Assembly: GCF_027595985.1 (NCBI RefSeq)
Contig: NC_073305.1
Span: 120,436,114-120,500,113 of the forward strand
Length of the DNA stretch: 64,000 bases
From: Sorex araneus
Taxonomy: Eukaryota > Chordata > Mammalia > Eulipotyphla > Soricidae
Reading direction: 5' to 3'
Positions 1 through 12,560 of this stretch are shown here, one piece after another (within the stretch, counting starts at the first letter, position 1; each line of letters opens with the position of its first letter). The notes under the pieces were generated by a model. The model was not told the DNA's origin and did not search any database. It saw only the letters and a program-made list of their open reading frames with translations. A program made the position numbers and the translations under genes.

Positions 1-347
1 TGGCTGTGTGCAAGACAAAAATGCATCTTTGATCTTATATTATCTCTCTGAAATAACTCTCATACTTTTAAATTCCATTTATTATTGCATTAGCTATAAC
101 TTTCAGGGAGTAGTGAAGGTAAATCTTTTCCTTGCACATGACTCTAGAGAGGAAAAACTTTGATATCAAATGTATAATTTCATAGGTACAGAAATATCTT
201 TATCAAGTTAAGAAAATAATCGTTAATTCCTAGTTACTGAGAACGTTGGCACCAATATGTATTTTGCCAAATTGAATTTTTAAAATTATGCCATTGAGAT
301 TTTTCATTACTATTCTGTTGCTATTATGAATTTCACTAATTGATGTT
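1..347. other. AT-rich sequence, nothing recognised
   Basis: No open frame of note, no repeat I recognise and no RNA-like fold. It is the left flank of the retroelement that starts at about 366. Confidence 0.5.
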
Positions 348-365
348 AAAAGTCTACCATCTTTT

Positions 366-964
366 TAGGAACTTTGCAATGTTGTGGCTCATAGGCAATC
401 ATGGGAAAGGGGTGGTACCGGCACGCCCTCGGCCCAGATAAGATCCTGAGCTGCTGCTTGAGAAACAGACCCTCTGCTTGTACAGATCAAAGAGGTCTTG
501 ATCTGTATGATCCGAGAGGTCCTCTAACCCATTTTGGCACCCAGAGAGGCTTCTTACAGACATGCACTAGACTGTGAGCTGAACTAAAATATCAAATATC
601 CAAAACCACACTTCCACGAGTTCATAAAGTCTTCATTCTAAGCAATGAAAAAAAATTATTAAATGATGCCTTTTCAGCAGGCCTGATTGTTGGGGGAAAA
701 TTCGAAACAATAATAGTGAGTTTTCTATTGAAATATTGAATGTATTCAAAGTATAGAGAATAAAATGAAGATCATTAGCTACTTAGGTGAGGGCTGGGTG
801 GGAGGGGGGTATATTGGGGTTCTTGGTAGCGGAACATGTGCACTGGTGAAGGGATGAGGGTTCAGTCATTGTATGACTGAGACTTAAACCTGAAAGCTTT
901 TTTTTTCTTATGGTGATTCAATATAATATAATAAAATAAAATTTTTTAAAAAAGAAATAAAAAT
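366..964 (+). mobile_element. L1-type 3' end with target-site duplications
   Basis: A 5'-truncated retroelement of about 600 bp. Its last ~170 bp resemble the shrew-type L1 3' UTR seen elsewhere in the window: a G-rich run, then 'tgtgcactggtgaaggga', then 'tggtgattcaata' and an A-rich tail. The 17-bp direct repeat aaagtctaccatctttt lies at 348-364 and 965-981, which marks target-primed insertion. The 5' half (about 395-640) is not recognised and may be an unfamiliar part of the 3' UTR or a transduced segment. Confidence 0.65.
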
Positions 965-981
965 AAAGTCTACCATCTTTT

Positions 982-1072
982 CATGTAGCACTGTAGCACT
1001 GTCGTCCTGTTGTTCATCAATTTGGCTGCATGCAAGGCAAATGCCCTACCTGCTGTGCTATTGCTCCAGCCA
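982..1072 (-). mobile_element. Internally deleted composite SINE, reverse
   Basis: Read on the minus strand, a tRNA-like head ('ggctggagcaatagcacagc...') is joined directly to a 3' end with the 'gatgaacaacaggacgacagtgctacagtg' type of ending. The middle of the element is missing. It abuts the right TSD of the L1 end before it. Confidence 0.65.
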
Positions 1073-1543
1073 GCCACCTTTTCATATCTTGGATAATTTT
1101 CATTTTGTTATAGTTTAGAGCTTTGACACACAGTTTTTATTGGCTTATATTTTTATGAGGAATTTTTTCACAAAGTTTTTATGCATATTAGTTATAGTTT
1201 TGTTTTTGTATACGCACCTTCTTTGTGTCCTCCTTCTTTAATTCTTTCCTTATTTTCTTCCTTCTTTACTCCATTCTTTCTCACCCCATCCCTTCCTCTA
1301 TCTTTCTGGTCCTTTCTTCCTTACTAGTTTTTATTTAATATAAAAATATTTTAAATAACCCTAATTGACTGACTTTCAGCTTAGGTAAATTATTGATTTT
1401 AATCTATGGAAAGTACATTTCACTGAAATAATACATTGGATCTCTTCATTTTTTGTATATTTTTTGAATGGTTGCTTGCATAGTCCATTGTATTTTATAA
1501 TATTCTCATTTTGTGTATATTAAGTCATAAATATTTATTCATT
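1073..1543. other. AT-rich spacer with pyrimidine-rich run
   Basis: It holds a degenerate CTT-rich stretch at about 1220-1325. Nothing else is recognised. Confidence 0.4.
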
Positions 1544-1748
1544 ATATTTGATCAACTTATTTTTTTTTCTTTTTGGGTCACACCCAGCAATGCACAGGGG
1601 TTACTCCTGGCTCATGCACTCAGGAATTACTCCTGGCGGTGCTCAGGGGACCATATGGGGTGCTGGGATTCGAACCCGGGTCAGCCGCGTGCAAGGCAAA
1701 TGCCCTACCCGCTGTGCTATCACTCCAGCCCCATATTTGATCAACTTA
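1544..1748 (-). mobile_element. SOR-type tRNA-derived SINE with 16-bp TSD
   Basis: The SINE proper is at 1560-1732, reverse. On the minus strand it begins 'ggggctggagtgatagcac', contains Pol III box A and box B ('gggttcgaatcc'), continues 'cagcaccccatatggtcccc' and ends in an A-rich tail. The direct repeat atatttgatcaactta at 1544-1559 and 1733-1748 is perfect. Many CpG sites survive, so it is fairly young. Confidence 0.9.
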
Positions 1749-2240
1749 ATTCTTAAAAACATTTTCTTATTTTAGAGACAATAAGATTTTTACAATAATT
1801 ATTTTCTATTATTTTAATATATTTTTATTATTACATTATTTACTTTCAGTTATGAAAAACTTTAAGATAAGTAGCAGTGACATGTTGATTGTTTTATTGG
1901 AATGCCACTCAAATTTTATCATCATGTGTAATATTCGCTTTCTTCCTATTAGATAATAACAACAAGTTCTCTTTCTGAAATATTATCTATTTTTATAAAG
2001 AAACTTCAATATGAAGTTAAGGGCATATGCCTAAGAAAAACAATCAATTTTATTCCTTAATTGTTCTACTTAGGGTGGCAACTAATTGACTAAATTCTTT
2101 AAGCTGAAATTTTAAACTTGATTTCGGCAACAAATTCTCACTTGCTCTTTTATTTGTATTTATATATTCACACTCTTATTCTTTATATATGATACAGCTT
2201 TAATGTTGTTCTTACCTTAAATGCTGATGCTTTTAGGAAG
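1749..2240. other. AT-rich spacer, nothing recognised
   Basis: No repeat, RNA gene or coding signal is seen. Confidence 0.4.
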
Positions 2241-2496
2241 CTGCACTGTAGCACTGTAGCCCTACCATCCCATTGTTCATTGATTTGCTCGAGCGGGCAC
2301 CAGTAACGTCTCCATTGTGAGACTTGTTGTTACTGTTTTTGGCATATTGAATATGCCACGGGTAGCTTGCCAGGCTCTGCCATGCAGGCTAGATACTGTT
2401 GGGAGCTTGCTGGGCTCTACGAGAGGGACGGAGGAATCAAACCTGGGTCGACCGCATGCAAGGCAAATGCTCTACCAGCTGTGTTATCACTCCAGT
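2241..2496 (-). mobile_element. Composite SINE, (ACAGTG)-tail family, reverse
   Basis: On the minus strand it runs tRNA head, then 'ctctcgtagagcccagcaagct', the 'gccaaaaacagtaac' module, 'ggagacgttactggtgcccgc' and a short degenerate (acagtg) tail at the 2241 side. It is nearly full length (~255 bp). TSDs are not clear. Confidence 0.85.
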
Positions 2497-2617
2497 CCTT
2501 CTAGGTAACTAAATATAATAAATTGTGTACTCTGTTCTGGGTACTACTCTGGTGTATAGCATTTTTTCCCTCATGATATCCAATGATGTAGATTTTATTT
2601 TTATTGTGTTATTTTGT

Positions 2618-2761
2618 TTGTTTGTCTCCGGCCACACCTGGCAGTGCTCAGGGCTTATTCCTTGCTCTGTACTCAGGGATGACTCCTAACTATGGTCACG
2701 AAAACATTGGTTGGCTGCATGCAAAGCAAATGCCTGACTAAGTGTACTTTTGCTCCAGCCC
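2618..2761 (-). mobile_element. Old SINE copy, reverse
   Basis: A diverged SOR-type SINE. The 'ggctggagcaaaagtac' head, 'tttgctttgcatgcagcc' and 'tcctaactatggtcacg' can be aligned to intact copies by eye, but most CpG sites are gone and box B is degraded. Confidence 0.7.
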
Positions 2762-4029
2762 TATTTTCAGTGTCTTCTTTGTACACACAATAAAACAGTA
2801 ACAGGAAAAATATGTGACTTTCTCAAGTCAAACAATAATTGACCATCCTGCATAAAATTCTAGTAAAACAGAATATTGTTCAATGTCTCTTCTTATCCAT
2901 TTCTCCTGAAATTGAAATAATGAATCACACTATTTTGTTTTTATGTATTAACAACAAAATGAGTTCTTGATTTTATTCTATCCAAATGTACATTCTCTCT
3001 TATGCTTACTAGCATACATATTTGAATTCATCATCTATGATTCTGGTCTGTAGGAATACAGAATCCATATGCAGACCTGTGCAATGGTACCAGTGGTCCC
3101 TACGGAAAATCCAAACAAGAACATTTCTACAGTAAAATCTTGGCTGTGGTTCTTCCTATACAGCGTCTATCGTTTTCTGTTCATTTAACTAATAATTCTT
3201 CCTTCCTGCCAGTTAACTGTGTGAGCTATCCAACATAATTTCAACAAAATTATTTCTGTATTTTGTTAGCTAGAGCGGCTACTCAGCTCACAAATATGAT
3301 CCCTAGCTGAGAGAGAAATTGTGACCAGGAAATGGGGTGCATTGAAAATCTGCTAGGGAATGTGGGGACCATCAATTACTTATATGGTATGGTTGGATCA
3401 GAAACTAGTTAAAACTTGTTTAAAATGCCAAGATGGGAATTCAGCAGCAGTAAAAAAAGCTAATCAAATCATTGCCTGTGGTCAGCTGGCATCCAATGCA
3501 GGCACGACTACTGGGAATTGAGTTGTTCCTTCCACAGAATGGTAGGATGTACATGAGAAATTTATGGATTTGCAAAAAAGGGCAGTTATTTCAAGCATCA
3601 ATGGGAAGCTTAAAGAAAAACAGTTCTTGAATAGTAGGCTCATTCAGTTAGTCTCTAGGATCAAGTAAAAGAATATCTTTTGCTGATGGATGAACTAAGC
3701 TGGGTTTATAAGGTGGGGGCGGTGTCATAGAGGTACTAAACTATACTACCAGCTAAATTTATAGATTGTACTCTGTATTATGTATTATTTAAGAAATTGG
3801 TGGGAAAGAAACAATTTTTTAGCCCTCTTGAAAAATTATCTCCTAGTGATAGTCTGTTGACTTTGAAGAGCAGACTGATAAACTTACTTAAAACTTTATC
3901 AAAAGCACAGTTATCCACTTACCAGGTTAAGGTTTCTCTGAAGAAAAGGAAACACACAAATATCAGGAAGTTGCCTTTACACAGCCTATAAATATATATT
4001 ATTTCTGTGCACATGTTAGAAAATTTCTT
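2762..4029. other. Spacer, nothing recognised
   Basis: About 1.3 kb without a recognisable repeat or gene. The short open frame at 3797-3991 has no family resemblance and low-complexity composition, so I do not call it. Confidence 0.4.
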
Positions 4030-4232
4030 TATTACCGACCCGAGATCGATTCCTCTAGGAGAGCCCGGCAAGCTACCGAGAGTATCAAGCCCATGCAGCA
4101 GAGCCTGGCAAGCTACCCATGGCGTATTCAATATGCCAACAACAGTAACAATAAGTCTCTCAATGAGAGACGTTACTGGTGCCCACTCAAACAAATCGAT
4201 GAGCAACGGGGATGACAGTGACAGTGACAGTG
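4030..4232 (+). mobile_element. 5'-truncated composite SINE, (ACAGTG)n tail
   Basis: It starts inside the tRNA-derived part ('ccgacccgagatcgattcc'), then shows 'gagagcccggcaagctaccg', 'gagacgttactggtgcccac', 'caaatcgatgagcaacgggg' and a clear (acagtg)3 tail at about 4213-4231. The tail shows that this family does not end in poly(A). Confidence 0.85.
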
Positions 4233-5829
4233 ACCTAGAAAGTCACTTTTGAAGTTCCTAGAACCAAATCACACAGAAAATTTAATTTTTCTCTTGTATT
4301 GATATACCACGTGAAGCTGATAAATATTACATTGACCTAAAAACTGTCTATTATAATTTATGTGAAGGGGCTGTTTGTTTTCCAACAAATAAAAATTAAT
4401 CTCACTGAAGACAAAATATAGGAGATCATCTCTTTATATAACACCAGAATGTAAGTAATCATAATATTGCTATTAAATTTTGATTTAAAAATATTTCCAC
4501 TCATCATTAGGAAGAAAGAACTTGATTTATCAGTGTCAGTCATTTTCCATCAATAGCAATTTAATTAAAAAATAGCTGTGGTGATAAGACGGATATTATT
4601 AATTAGTGAAATAGCACAATTTACTTTATCAGTGTTAAAGAATATTATTTTCAAATATTATTTGAACTAAACTAAAATTATAAACTAAAATTATAAACAC
4701 AGTAAACTAAAATTATAAAATTATGTCATACATTGTGTCATTAACTTTTCTTCTCACCTCACTTCTCCTATCCTATAATTTACTTTCTTTATTTTATGAC
4801 TTACCTTTTGTCCCAAAGAACTGCTATATAATGGCTATTTATTGAATTTGTATTTGGTTTCTCTATACACCGTGTCTCAAATAAACATTGTCATAAATTC
4901 ATGATAATTCAATGTTAGCCAAATGATTACCTTATTCAGCATTAATCACATTTTCTCATTTTTTTTTTTCAGAAAGGAATGCATTTTCAACTGGAAAGCA
5001 AGGGAAATCATATCACTAGCTTAGGATATTTTAGTTTCTTTTATTTTTATACCTTTGTATGATCAATTATGACACTGGATCCAGGATAATACCTTTAATT
5101 TTAAACACTGTGCAATAAACAGTACTTCTTCTTCCATAGTAATACACAAGGGTTTAAAAAATAAGGAATAGTAATGGAATTAGCACTTTCCCCGTTTAAA
5201 TTGAATCAACTGTCCACGTTTTAAAAATGTATTCCATTTTATTTGTGTTTTACAAAGAACAGCTAATCAATCTAAGCAACCCTGTGAGTATTCCGGAACA
5301 GATTAAAGAAACCTTAGCTTTACATACAGTATAAAGACTGAGTTTGTTCTTCAGAGACATGATTCAGTCTTGATGTAGTTCAATCTAGAGCACAATTGTT
5401 AAGAATTTGAAAAAAATAAATAAAAGCACAATAATTTCAAATAATTCTCAGCATCTCAGGAAGCTACTTTCCAATAGTTAGGTACAGGTTGAAAGTTCAA
5501 TCCTTCACTCCACTTTGCCTTGGTCTTGAAATTTGAAGCAGGGTAGCAGTTCAGTCCCCTGAGGCAGGGCCAGATTTCTGATTTCTTGTTTAAGCTTCTG
5601 GTTCTGGTTCTAAGTCTTAGGGTTCATTGACACAGTCTCTATTGATCTCTTCACTAATTCTGTCCCTTGAAACTAGGAAATCACCCATAATCAAGAGGGG
5701 TAGCAAGAAGAAGCAGAAGGCAGGGGTCAAGGGCCTCCAGTACATTGGTGTAGTGGAGTTGTATAATTAAATGTCCAAACCACACAGACAGCAGTCCTAA
5801 AAGCAGGAGATCCAAACCACAGCATCCAA
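4233..5829. other. AT-rich spacer; 3' part may belong to the next retroelement
   Basis: Mostly unrecognised. The part from about 5450 is GC-richer and leads without a visible break into the L1-like 3' end at 5830, so it may be an upstream part of the same element. Confidence 0.35.
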
Positions 5830-6017
5830 ACTTGCAATGGTGCCTGTCAAGGAGGCAGCCTGGATGGAGTTGTTGGGAGTTGGGTTTTCATGGAACAGAA
5901 CCTGGTGTCAATGGTGGAAAAAAGTTGACTCTGGTAATGAGACTGGTACTGGACACGGTATCCTTAAAACTTAACTGTGAATGTTCTTGTAAATCACCTT
6001 GCCTTAATAAAAAAATT
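5830..6017 (+). mobile_element. L1-like 3' end, 'gtaaatca' subtype
   Basis: It shares 'tgcaatggtgcctgtcaag', a G-rich stretch, 'gttgactctggtaatgag' and the terminal 'cttgtaaatcaccttgcctt' plus 'aataaa' with copies at 33700, 34968 and 51768. The terminal part also resembles the other L1 3' ends in this window, so L1 is the likely source. Confidence 0.5.
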
Positions 6018-6440
6018 TAGAAAAGAAGAAAATTAATTGCTTACCCAAGTTTACATGTCAATTGTAAACTTCAGCATATAATTGGAGAACTCAGAAAACC
6101 ATAGCATGGTAACTACTTGTAAGAAATGGATGAAGTGCTATATGGATAGCAAGGAAGGAATTTATTTCTTTGGGTTGTTGAGGAGAGAGGGATAAAGAAA
6201 AGCTTCTTGTAAGAGATGGACTTTGGAAAGTATTCACTTTTAAATCCCCATTCTTGATATGAGAACAAATGATCTAGACATTTGTGATAACTAAAGGAAA
6301 GATAGTGGAAGTCAACAGTGCTATCTAGGTCAGTGTTTCTCAGAAGTCTGGATGTTGACGCTCTACTCCCTGCCTCCCACCCCCACCTAGGGCACTGGCT
6401 GGGTGGTAGTAGATTCAGATACAACTGGAGGAGTGTATTG
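6018..6440. other. Unclassified sequence before an L1 3' end
   Basis: Moderate GC, no match I know. It may be part of the L1 3' UTR that follows. Confidence 0.3.
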
Positions 6441-6655
6441 TTCTTGTAGGGAGTTGAGATTGTCTCCTATTGTACGGGGAAAACTCTGTCATAGAGGCAG
6501 TGGGAGGGTTGGGAAGAGAGCGATACTGGGGACATTGATAGTGGAAAATGTGCACTGGTGGGGATTCGGATGGGGTTATATCATTGTATTACTGAAATTC
6601 AAATATGAGAACTTTGTAACTGTTTCTCAGGGTGATTCAATAACAGAAAAAATGG
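6441..6655 (+). mobile_element. L1 3' UTR end
   Basis: A G-rich run is followed by 'gaaaatgtgcactggtgggg', 'atatcattgtattactgaa' and 'tttgtaactgtttctcaggg' plus 'tgattcaataa'. This is the same terminal block as at 790-950 and, in reverse, at 7255-7330 and 26410-26500. It is 5' truncated. Confidence 0.65.
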
Positions 6656-6814
6656 AGAGAAAAAAGACAAAATGTCTTGTATAGAGGCTATTAGCACTTA
6701 TAAAAGATAGGATTTAAAGATAGATGTTCAGTGATAATTTTTCTGAAATGAGAAAATAAGTCAGATAAATTTGGGAACTTATGACCTAGGTAATCAGTCT
6801 ATTAACAGTGAATC

Positions 6815-6932
6815 TGTATATACATATGCATTTATACATACATATTCCTGTATATATGTGTATATATGTGGCCTTTGTTGTAAATACTATATATAACCAT
6901 GTATATACATATGTACATGTATATATACACAT
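6815..6932. repeat. TA/TG-rich simple repeat
   Basis: Interrupted 'tatatacata' and 'tgtatatatg' units with several self-complementary stretches. Ordinary AT-rich microsatellite. Confidence 0.75.
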
Positions 6933-6949
6933 GCATATTTAATGGTGGA

Positions 6950-7223
6950 TATTGTAAAATTAATGAACTGAAGCAATAGCACAGTGGGTAGGACATATGC
7001 CTTGTACGCAGCCGGGTTCAATTCCTTTGTTCCTCTCAAGGAGCCTGGCAAGCTACCAGGAGTATCCCACCAGCACGGCAGAGCCTGGGAAGCTACTCAT
7101 GGTGTATTCGATGTGCAAAAACAGTAACAAGTCTCACGATGGAGATGTTACTAGTGCCTGCTCAAGCAAATAGATGAACAATGGGATAACAGTGTTACAG
7201 AGCTATTGTAAAAATAATGAACT
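6950..7223 (+). mobile_element. Composite SINE with 20-bp TSD
   Basis: SINE at 6970-7203: tRNA head with box A and box B ('gggttcaattcc'), the 'ggagcctggcaagctaccag' module, 'gagatgttactagtgcctgc' and a short acagtgttacag tail. Flanking direct repeats at 6950-6969 and 7204-7223 match at 19 of 20 positions (tattgtaaaa, one mismatch, then taatgaact). Confidence 0.9.
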
Positions 7224-7239
7224 ACATATATTTATTTAT

Positions 7240-8118
7240 TTTAATATTAATTTTTTAAATCATTATGAGATACAGCATTACAAAGCTGTTTATGACTGAG
7301 TTTCAGTCATACATTTTAGGCATTAAAATTTGGAATAAGTATACTGAAAGGTTATATTCTTTTACCTACTTTCAAAACTCAGTTCTTGTCCAGAGTTATT
7401 ATTTCCAACTAATATTGCCATAATGGTCCTTCCTCTACCTTAACTACCCTCGACCACCTAAATTCTTGTGGTAATTTCTAATCATTGAACAGTCCTCCTG
7501 GCCCATTTTCCCTGGCCTTGGAAATTAGTTTCATGTTATTTTTATTTTATATCCCACAAATGAATGCAGTCATTCTGTATCACGTTTGTTTGGATATGTG
7601 TCAGTCTCTGTGGTATGAGATATATCTTATTATTGTCTTGACTTATATCTCCCTGATAATAAATGATGTAGAGCATTTTTAATGTGCCTTTTGGCCATTA
7701 AAAATTCTTTTTTGAGGAATTTTCTGTTTATTTATTTTCCCCATTTTTTATGGGGTTGGATATATTTTTCTTCTAAAGTTATACCAGTGCCTTGTATATC
7801 TTTGCTATTAACCCCTAATCAGATGGATATTGGGTGAGTAGCTTTTCCCATTCCTTTTGTATCCTGGTCTCTGTTTTGAGGTGCAGAAGTTTAATGTAGT
7901 ACCACTTGCTTGGTCAGTGGTGTTTCATCTTTGGAGATGCCGTTAGCTTCAATGTCATGGAAGGCTTTGTGTACGTCTTCTTTCATGTACTTTATGGATT
8001 CAGGCTGATGTTGAAACCTTTAATAAATTTTGATCTGTCTTTTGTGTATGGCATTAGATAGAGGTCAGAGTTCAGTTTTTTACATATAACCGTCCAATTT
8101 TTCCCAGAACCACTTAAT
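7240..8118 (-). mobile_element. L1 3' part (ORF2 C-terminus and 3' UTR), reverse
   Basis: On the plus strand it carries the usual antisense landmarks of mammalian L1: 'atggggttggatatattttt', 'accccta' followed by 'atcagatggatattgggt', and 'gtgcagaagtttaatgtag'. The 3' UTR end (7255-7330) matches the L1 3' ends described above. Several stops in all frames; dead. Confidence 0.75.
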
Positions 8119-11100
8119 AGTGCAATATTTTTTAAAATGAGGATGTGATAAAAATACAAAGCTTTGTTAACAAGGATTGACCATAGTTACATTTATGCCA
8201 GCACATTTTCATTTAGAAGCATCCAGAGGCAACAGAGCAAATGTCACTTACATTTGAACGAGGGAAAAACTCAGAGGTAATTTAGTGGTGTCTCCTCATG
8301 TTTTGGCTTTTCTATTTCTCAAAATAATGCAAATTTTATCTGTTATTCTAGTCCAACATTTACAGCAAGTTCAGTGGAGAAATAATCTTTTAATCCTTCT
8401 TAGTTCATTTAAAACCTATTCCAAAAGCTTCCCATGAATTCCTCTTTCCTGGTATTTCTCATATAATATGATAGTTGCTTACCTTAGTAGCAGGACTAAA
8501 ACTCTCCTGTAGTTAAGATAGTCTACTTTTACACAAGACCCAATTAACGTGAAGCTGAAATTCTTTCTCATGAGTGTAGTTGATTTCCTGCTTATTGTCC
8601 TTTACTAGTTATTAACTTACTGCTTCTCACTGCAATTCTGTTGTGATGTTGCTGTGGGGAACCTACAGATTGTCAGAGTTTCACACTTCTCTATTTGTGC
8701 TGGCCAGTAGAACGAATTAGAAGGGGCTATAAGGACCTACAAGAAAGATGGGCAGAGTCCATTTTGTTGTTTGCTTTCAGTTTCATGTCAACATTAGCCT
8801 CATCCCAGGCTAATCTCACCCATTTTCCTCGGGCACAAATTGTTTTTAGTAAACTGTTGCATTTCCCTTTCACAACGCTTAGAGAACCAGCCTCATGTAC
8901 AACTGCAGAAACTATAGTACCTGGAGCTACTATCAATCGTCATAGTCTTAGTCTTAAGGTCTTAGTCATGGAAGCATCTTAGTCTTGGGAAGATTCTTCT
9001 CCACATTAATTCAAACTAGCTTAGGTCAAACTGTACTTGGTTTGTTCTGTCTGTTTTAGCTTCAAACATAAACTCTCCAAGTTTATGTTTTGTATTTCCA
9101 GTCCCTGAATGTTATCCACAGACTTTATTTTCCCCTATAGTGACTTAAGTTCTGTGCCTTTAATTCTATAATACCTAATAAACAATAATCCACACAAAGT
9201 ATTTTAAAATAACATATTTCACTTCATTTCCTGGCCATTTCAGATATCAACTTCTTACCAGTGTAGGTGATACAAAAATCATGCAATGGATGGTACTAGG
9301 AAGTTCTGTATCTTATTTAAAACTCAACTAGCTCTTAAAGGCACGTTTTTTTTCTGCATATATTTCTACATGTAATATGTCAGTTCAGAAAACTAGAATA
9401 ATACAGACGTTTGAGTTAATTTAAGTAGCAATTTCAGTATTCATTATCAAAACATCTATTGAGGACAGTCTTGTTATAGTTTTCTAATATTTAATTTACA
9501 AGAATTGTGTATCAATCAAAGACCCAAAGAATACAGATTGCACATTAGAAATTTGAAAAGTGAAAATTAACATAAAGAAATATCTACAAGTGCAAGAGTC
9601 CTAGGGTAAGGTTTAGTGAAACAAAGAGAGTGCAGTATCTCAGAGCAAGTCCCACTGGAAAGACATGGAAAGACCCGTTAGCACCCTGAGATCTGAAAAC
9701 ACTAAAACCCATAGAGTGATCTGTCAGTAAGAACCACCTGTCAAGAACTGTGACCTTTGGCTAAGATACACAGTAAATCTGTAGCAAAGACACTAGGGAA
9801 ATAAATTCTTCTACCTACCTCTGATCTCCTGCCAAGAATCCCCATTAGCCTAGCTCAATGGGAAGCTGGAGGGAAAAGAATTGGTTGATGCTATTCAGGA
9901 GATCAGTGTGCTGAGGGTCTAGGAGGGCAAAGAAGAGGAAACAGAGAAACTAAAGAAAATAATAGAGAATAGCAGGCACAAATGGGTTAATTGAAAGTGT
10001 AATTAAAATGGTTTTAATAATAGTAGCACAGTCAGGAAAAAATCTTTTGCATAAATAAAGATCATATACTGGTGACAGGGAGGGAATGGATAGGAAGGGG
10101 AGCGGAGCATATTCACAAAACATTTCTGAAAGCACAGAAATTAAATATCAAAAAGAAACATCCTGTCATCTGAAAACATGAGAGGAATTGGAAATACAAG
10201 CCTTCGAAGTAACATCTTATTTGATATAATAAATGTAGATTTTTAAAAAATCAATTTTCATCTTGATTCTGGAAGATAATCTTGTGCTAAGTTGAATTAA
10301 AAAACATTGAAGCAGTTTGACAAATACCTTCCACACATATATAACATGTGTATATATGTATGCTTTAACATTTCAAAATATAATATGTGATAAGTTGCAG
10401 AGCATTTATAATTAATTGCTCTGTTTTCATAGCCCTTTAGAAGAATATATTTTCCAGGATAGCTGACTGCATAATATTGTGCATGATTTATTTATAGACT
10501 ACTAATGAAGACATATCTAATCATCATAATTAATTGGTATTTTTTTGCTTTGGGGTTTAATCACAAAACCTTTCATATGTAGCACACAATAAACCTGGCT
10601 ATGGGGCAAACATTTTAGGACAACCACTGCTTGTGTTTCTAATGTATGGTACCATTGTACAGCTTTATTCTGTCCACATTTTTGTTATAATGCAATACCA
10701 GGAAAAGTAGTCCATTTGCTTAATGAATTTTAAAAATATTTTCTTGAATAAACATCCCAACAACAGAAAAGCAACCAAAGGAATCTGACTTGCTTTGAAA
10801 ATTTGGTATGGCGAATGAAAACTTGATTTGCTTACATTATTTATTTTGTTTGTTATTTTCAGACAATTTATCATTTATAAGAATTTTGATTATCACTAAT
10901 TCAAAGAAGAATTTTGAAATAATTGTACTACCACAGGACCAAAAAATACATTTCTGTTAGTATTTGCCTGTTCATCATCCATTCTCTTTTACTTACATCA
11001 AAAGTTACCATTGTAAGACACCAGAATTTTATTTGTCAATTGTACAATTACTGAAAATTTCTGAGGATATTCTTAGGGTAATGTCTTTATCTTTGAAAAT

Positions 11101-11510
11101 ATAGGAAATTTCAAAAAGGCAAGATGAAAGATGGCTAACAATCAATTGCAAGTCAGGCCTTGGACATTATTTTATGTACAAAGTTAGACTGCTGCTTACT
11201 GAGTTTATAGGCAACTCCATGGGTAAGGCCTATCCTAGAACAACAGGGAGAAATGTATGTTATCTCTGGTGAACTTCCTCAGAAAAGTTGAAACCAGTAT
11301 GCTTAGTATTTCCTTTTCCATTCAGCAATTACGTGAAGTCACTGTACTCCCAAGGATGAAATCAGAGATCAAAAGGACAATATTTACTCATTTTTTTCCT
11401 TTTCTAATGAAAGTAGAGTATGGAACACTTGGTTCTTTTTTTTAAAGATAATTTGTGAATATATATGTTCACTCTAAACTAATTTTATCTTGTTTTTAAG
11501 ATTTTTAATT
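8119..11510. other. Long AT-rich stretch, nothing recognised
   Basis: About 3.4 kb with no SINE, L1 or LTR I can identify by eye. Short open frames (for example 8695-8982 and 9950-10135) lack any family motif or codon signal. A small 'tcttagtc' repetition occurs near 8945-8990. Very old repeats could be hidden here. Confidence 0.4.
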
Positions 11511-12560
11511 TGTTTGTTTTTGGACCATACTCAGTTGTGTAATCTCCAGGGTGGTTAGGGGAGACTCCCGTGGCTTTCTCTCAATGCCTCCTTTTGGCGG
11601 ATTCAAGCCACTTGCCCACCCAGGTCAGGTGAAGCCATGGGCCGACGGAGAAGGAAATGAGGGCTAGGCTGGTTGATGATCTGTTGCCATGTGTTCCATT
11701 CTGCTCATACGCCTGTTCCAATCTCACTATTCTAGCTCCCCATTCTAGTCTCACACTGCCACACATTACCGTATCCTCCTGTCTCTCCCGCCCATCTCTT
11801 TGCTCTCCCTCTCACAGCCTGGTGTCTCATCTCTCCACGTGCCTACTCCTACATTCTTCTCCCTCTGTCTTCCTTGCTAGTCTCTGTGCTCATCTTGCTG
11901 CCCTGGTCTCTGTCTAGTCTCTCACCAAGTCCCCAGCATTGGGGGTAGCCGCCACACCCCTTCAGGTAGCACAATCAACATATCAAAGTCCCTTCCTGAT
12001 CATCACCCATTAGGTTCAAGGGAGGAAAATACCACCTAAGGGTGTTTCTCCTCTCCTTAGTCCAATAACTTAATTAACATCTTAATTCTACTTCTTAATA
12101 TTAGTTATTTTGTATGGACACAATAGGAGATACATTGAGCTTGTAGGGAAGCTCTCCTGGGGACATCTCGCTATAGATCTCAGACTACAGTGCTCAGGCC
12201 AGATTAGCAGAGTCCTAATCTAGCTGTTACTTTTTGGATCATGACAAAATTTGTCCATGACCATGCTCTTAGCTTATAGTTATGTATTATGGCAATTTGG
12301 CCCAGCCCATTTCAATGCCAAGGTAGCTCACCACTTGCCCTGGATCTATCCAGTCCTTCATTGGGACCCTGCTTTTGGGGTGCTAGGAAGTAAGGGCAAC
12401 TGAGGCTTAAATTCAGAAAACAGGTGCCCAGGGGTGAATATCATTCGAAGCCAATTAACTCTAAGTTACAAAAGCATAGCATTAGCTGTCTTTCTGCCTC
12501 TATACAAAAAAAGACATTGCTCTGAATTAACTATGCAAAGGACTTAAGGAAAGAAAAAAA
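11511..12560. other. GC-richer, pyrimidine-rich unclassified block
   Basis: Base composition changes sharply from its flanks. A long C/T-rich section at about 11740-11940 is followed by 'ccacctaagggtgtttctcc' and more balanced sequence. It could be an old LTR or ERV remnant, or another retroelement. I see no clear LTR ends, TSD or retroviral motif. Confidence 0.3.
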
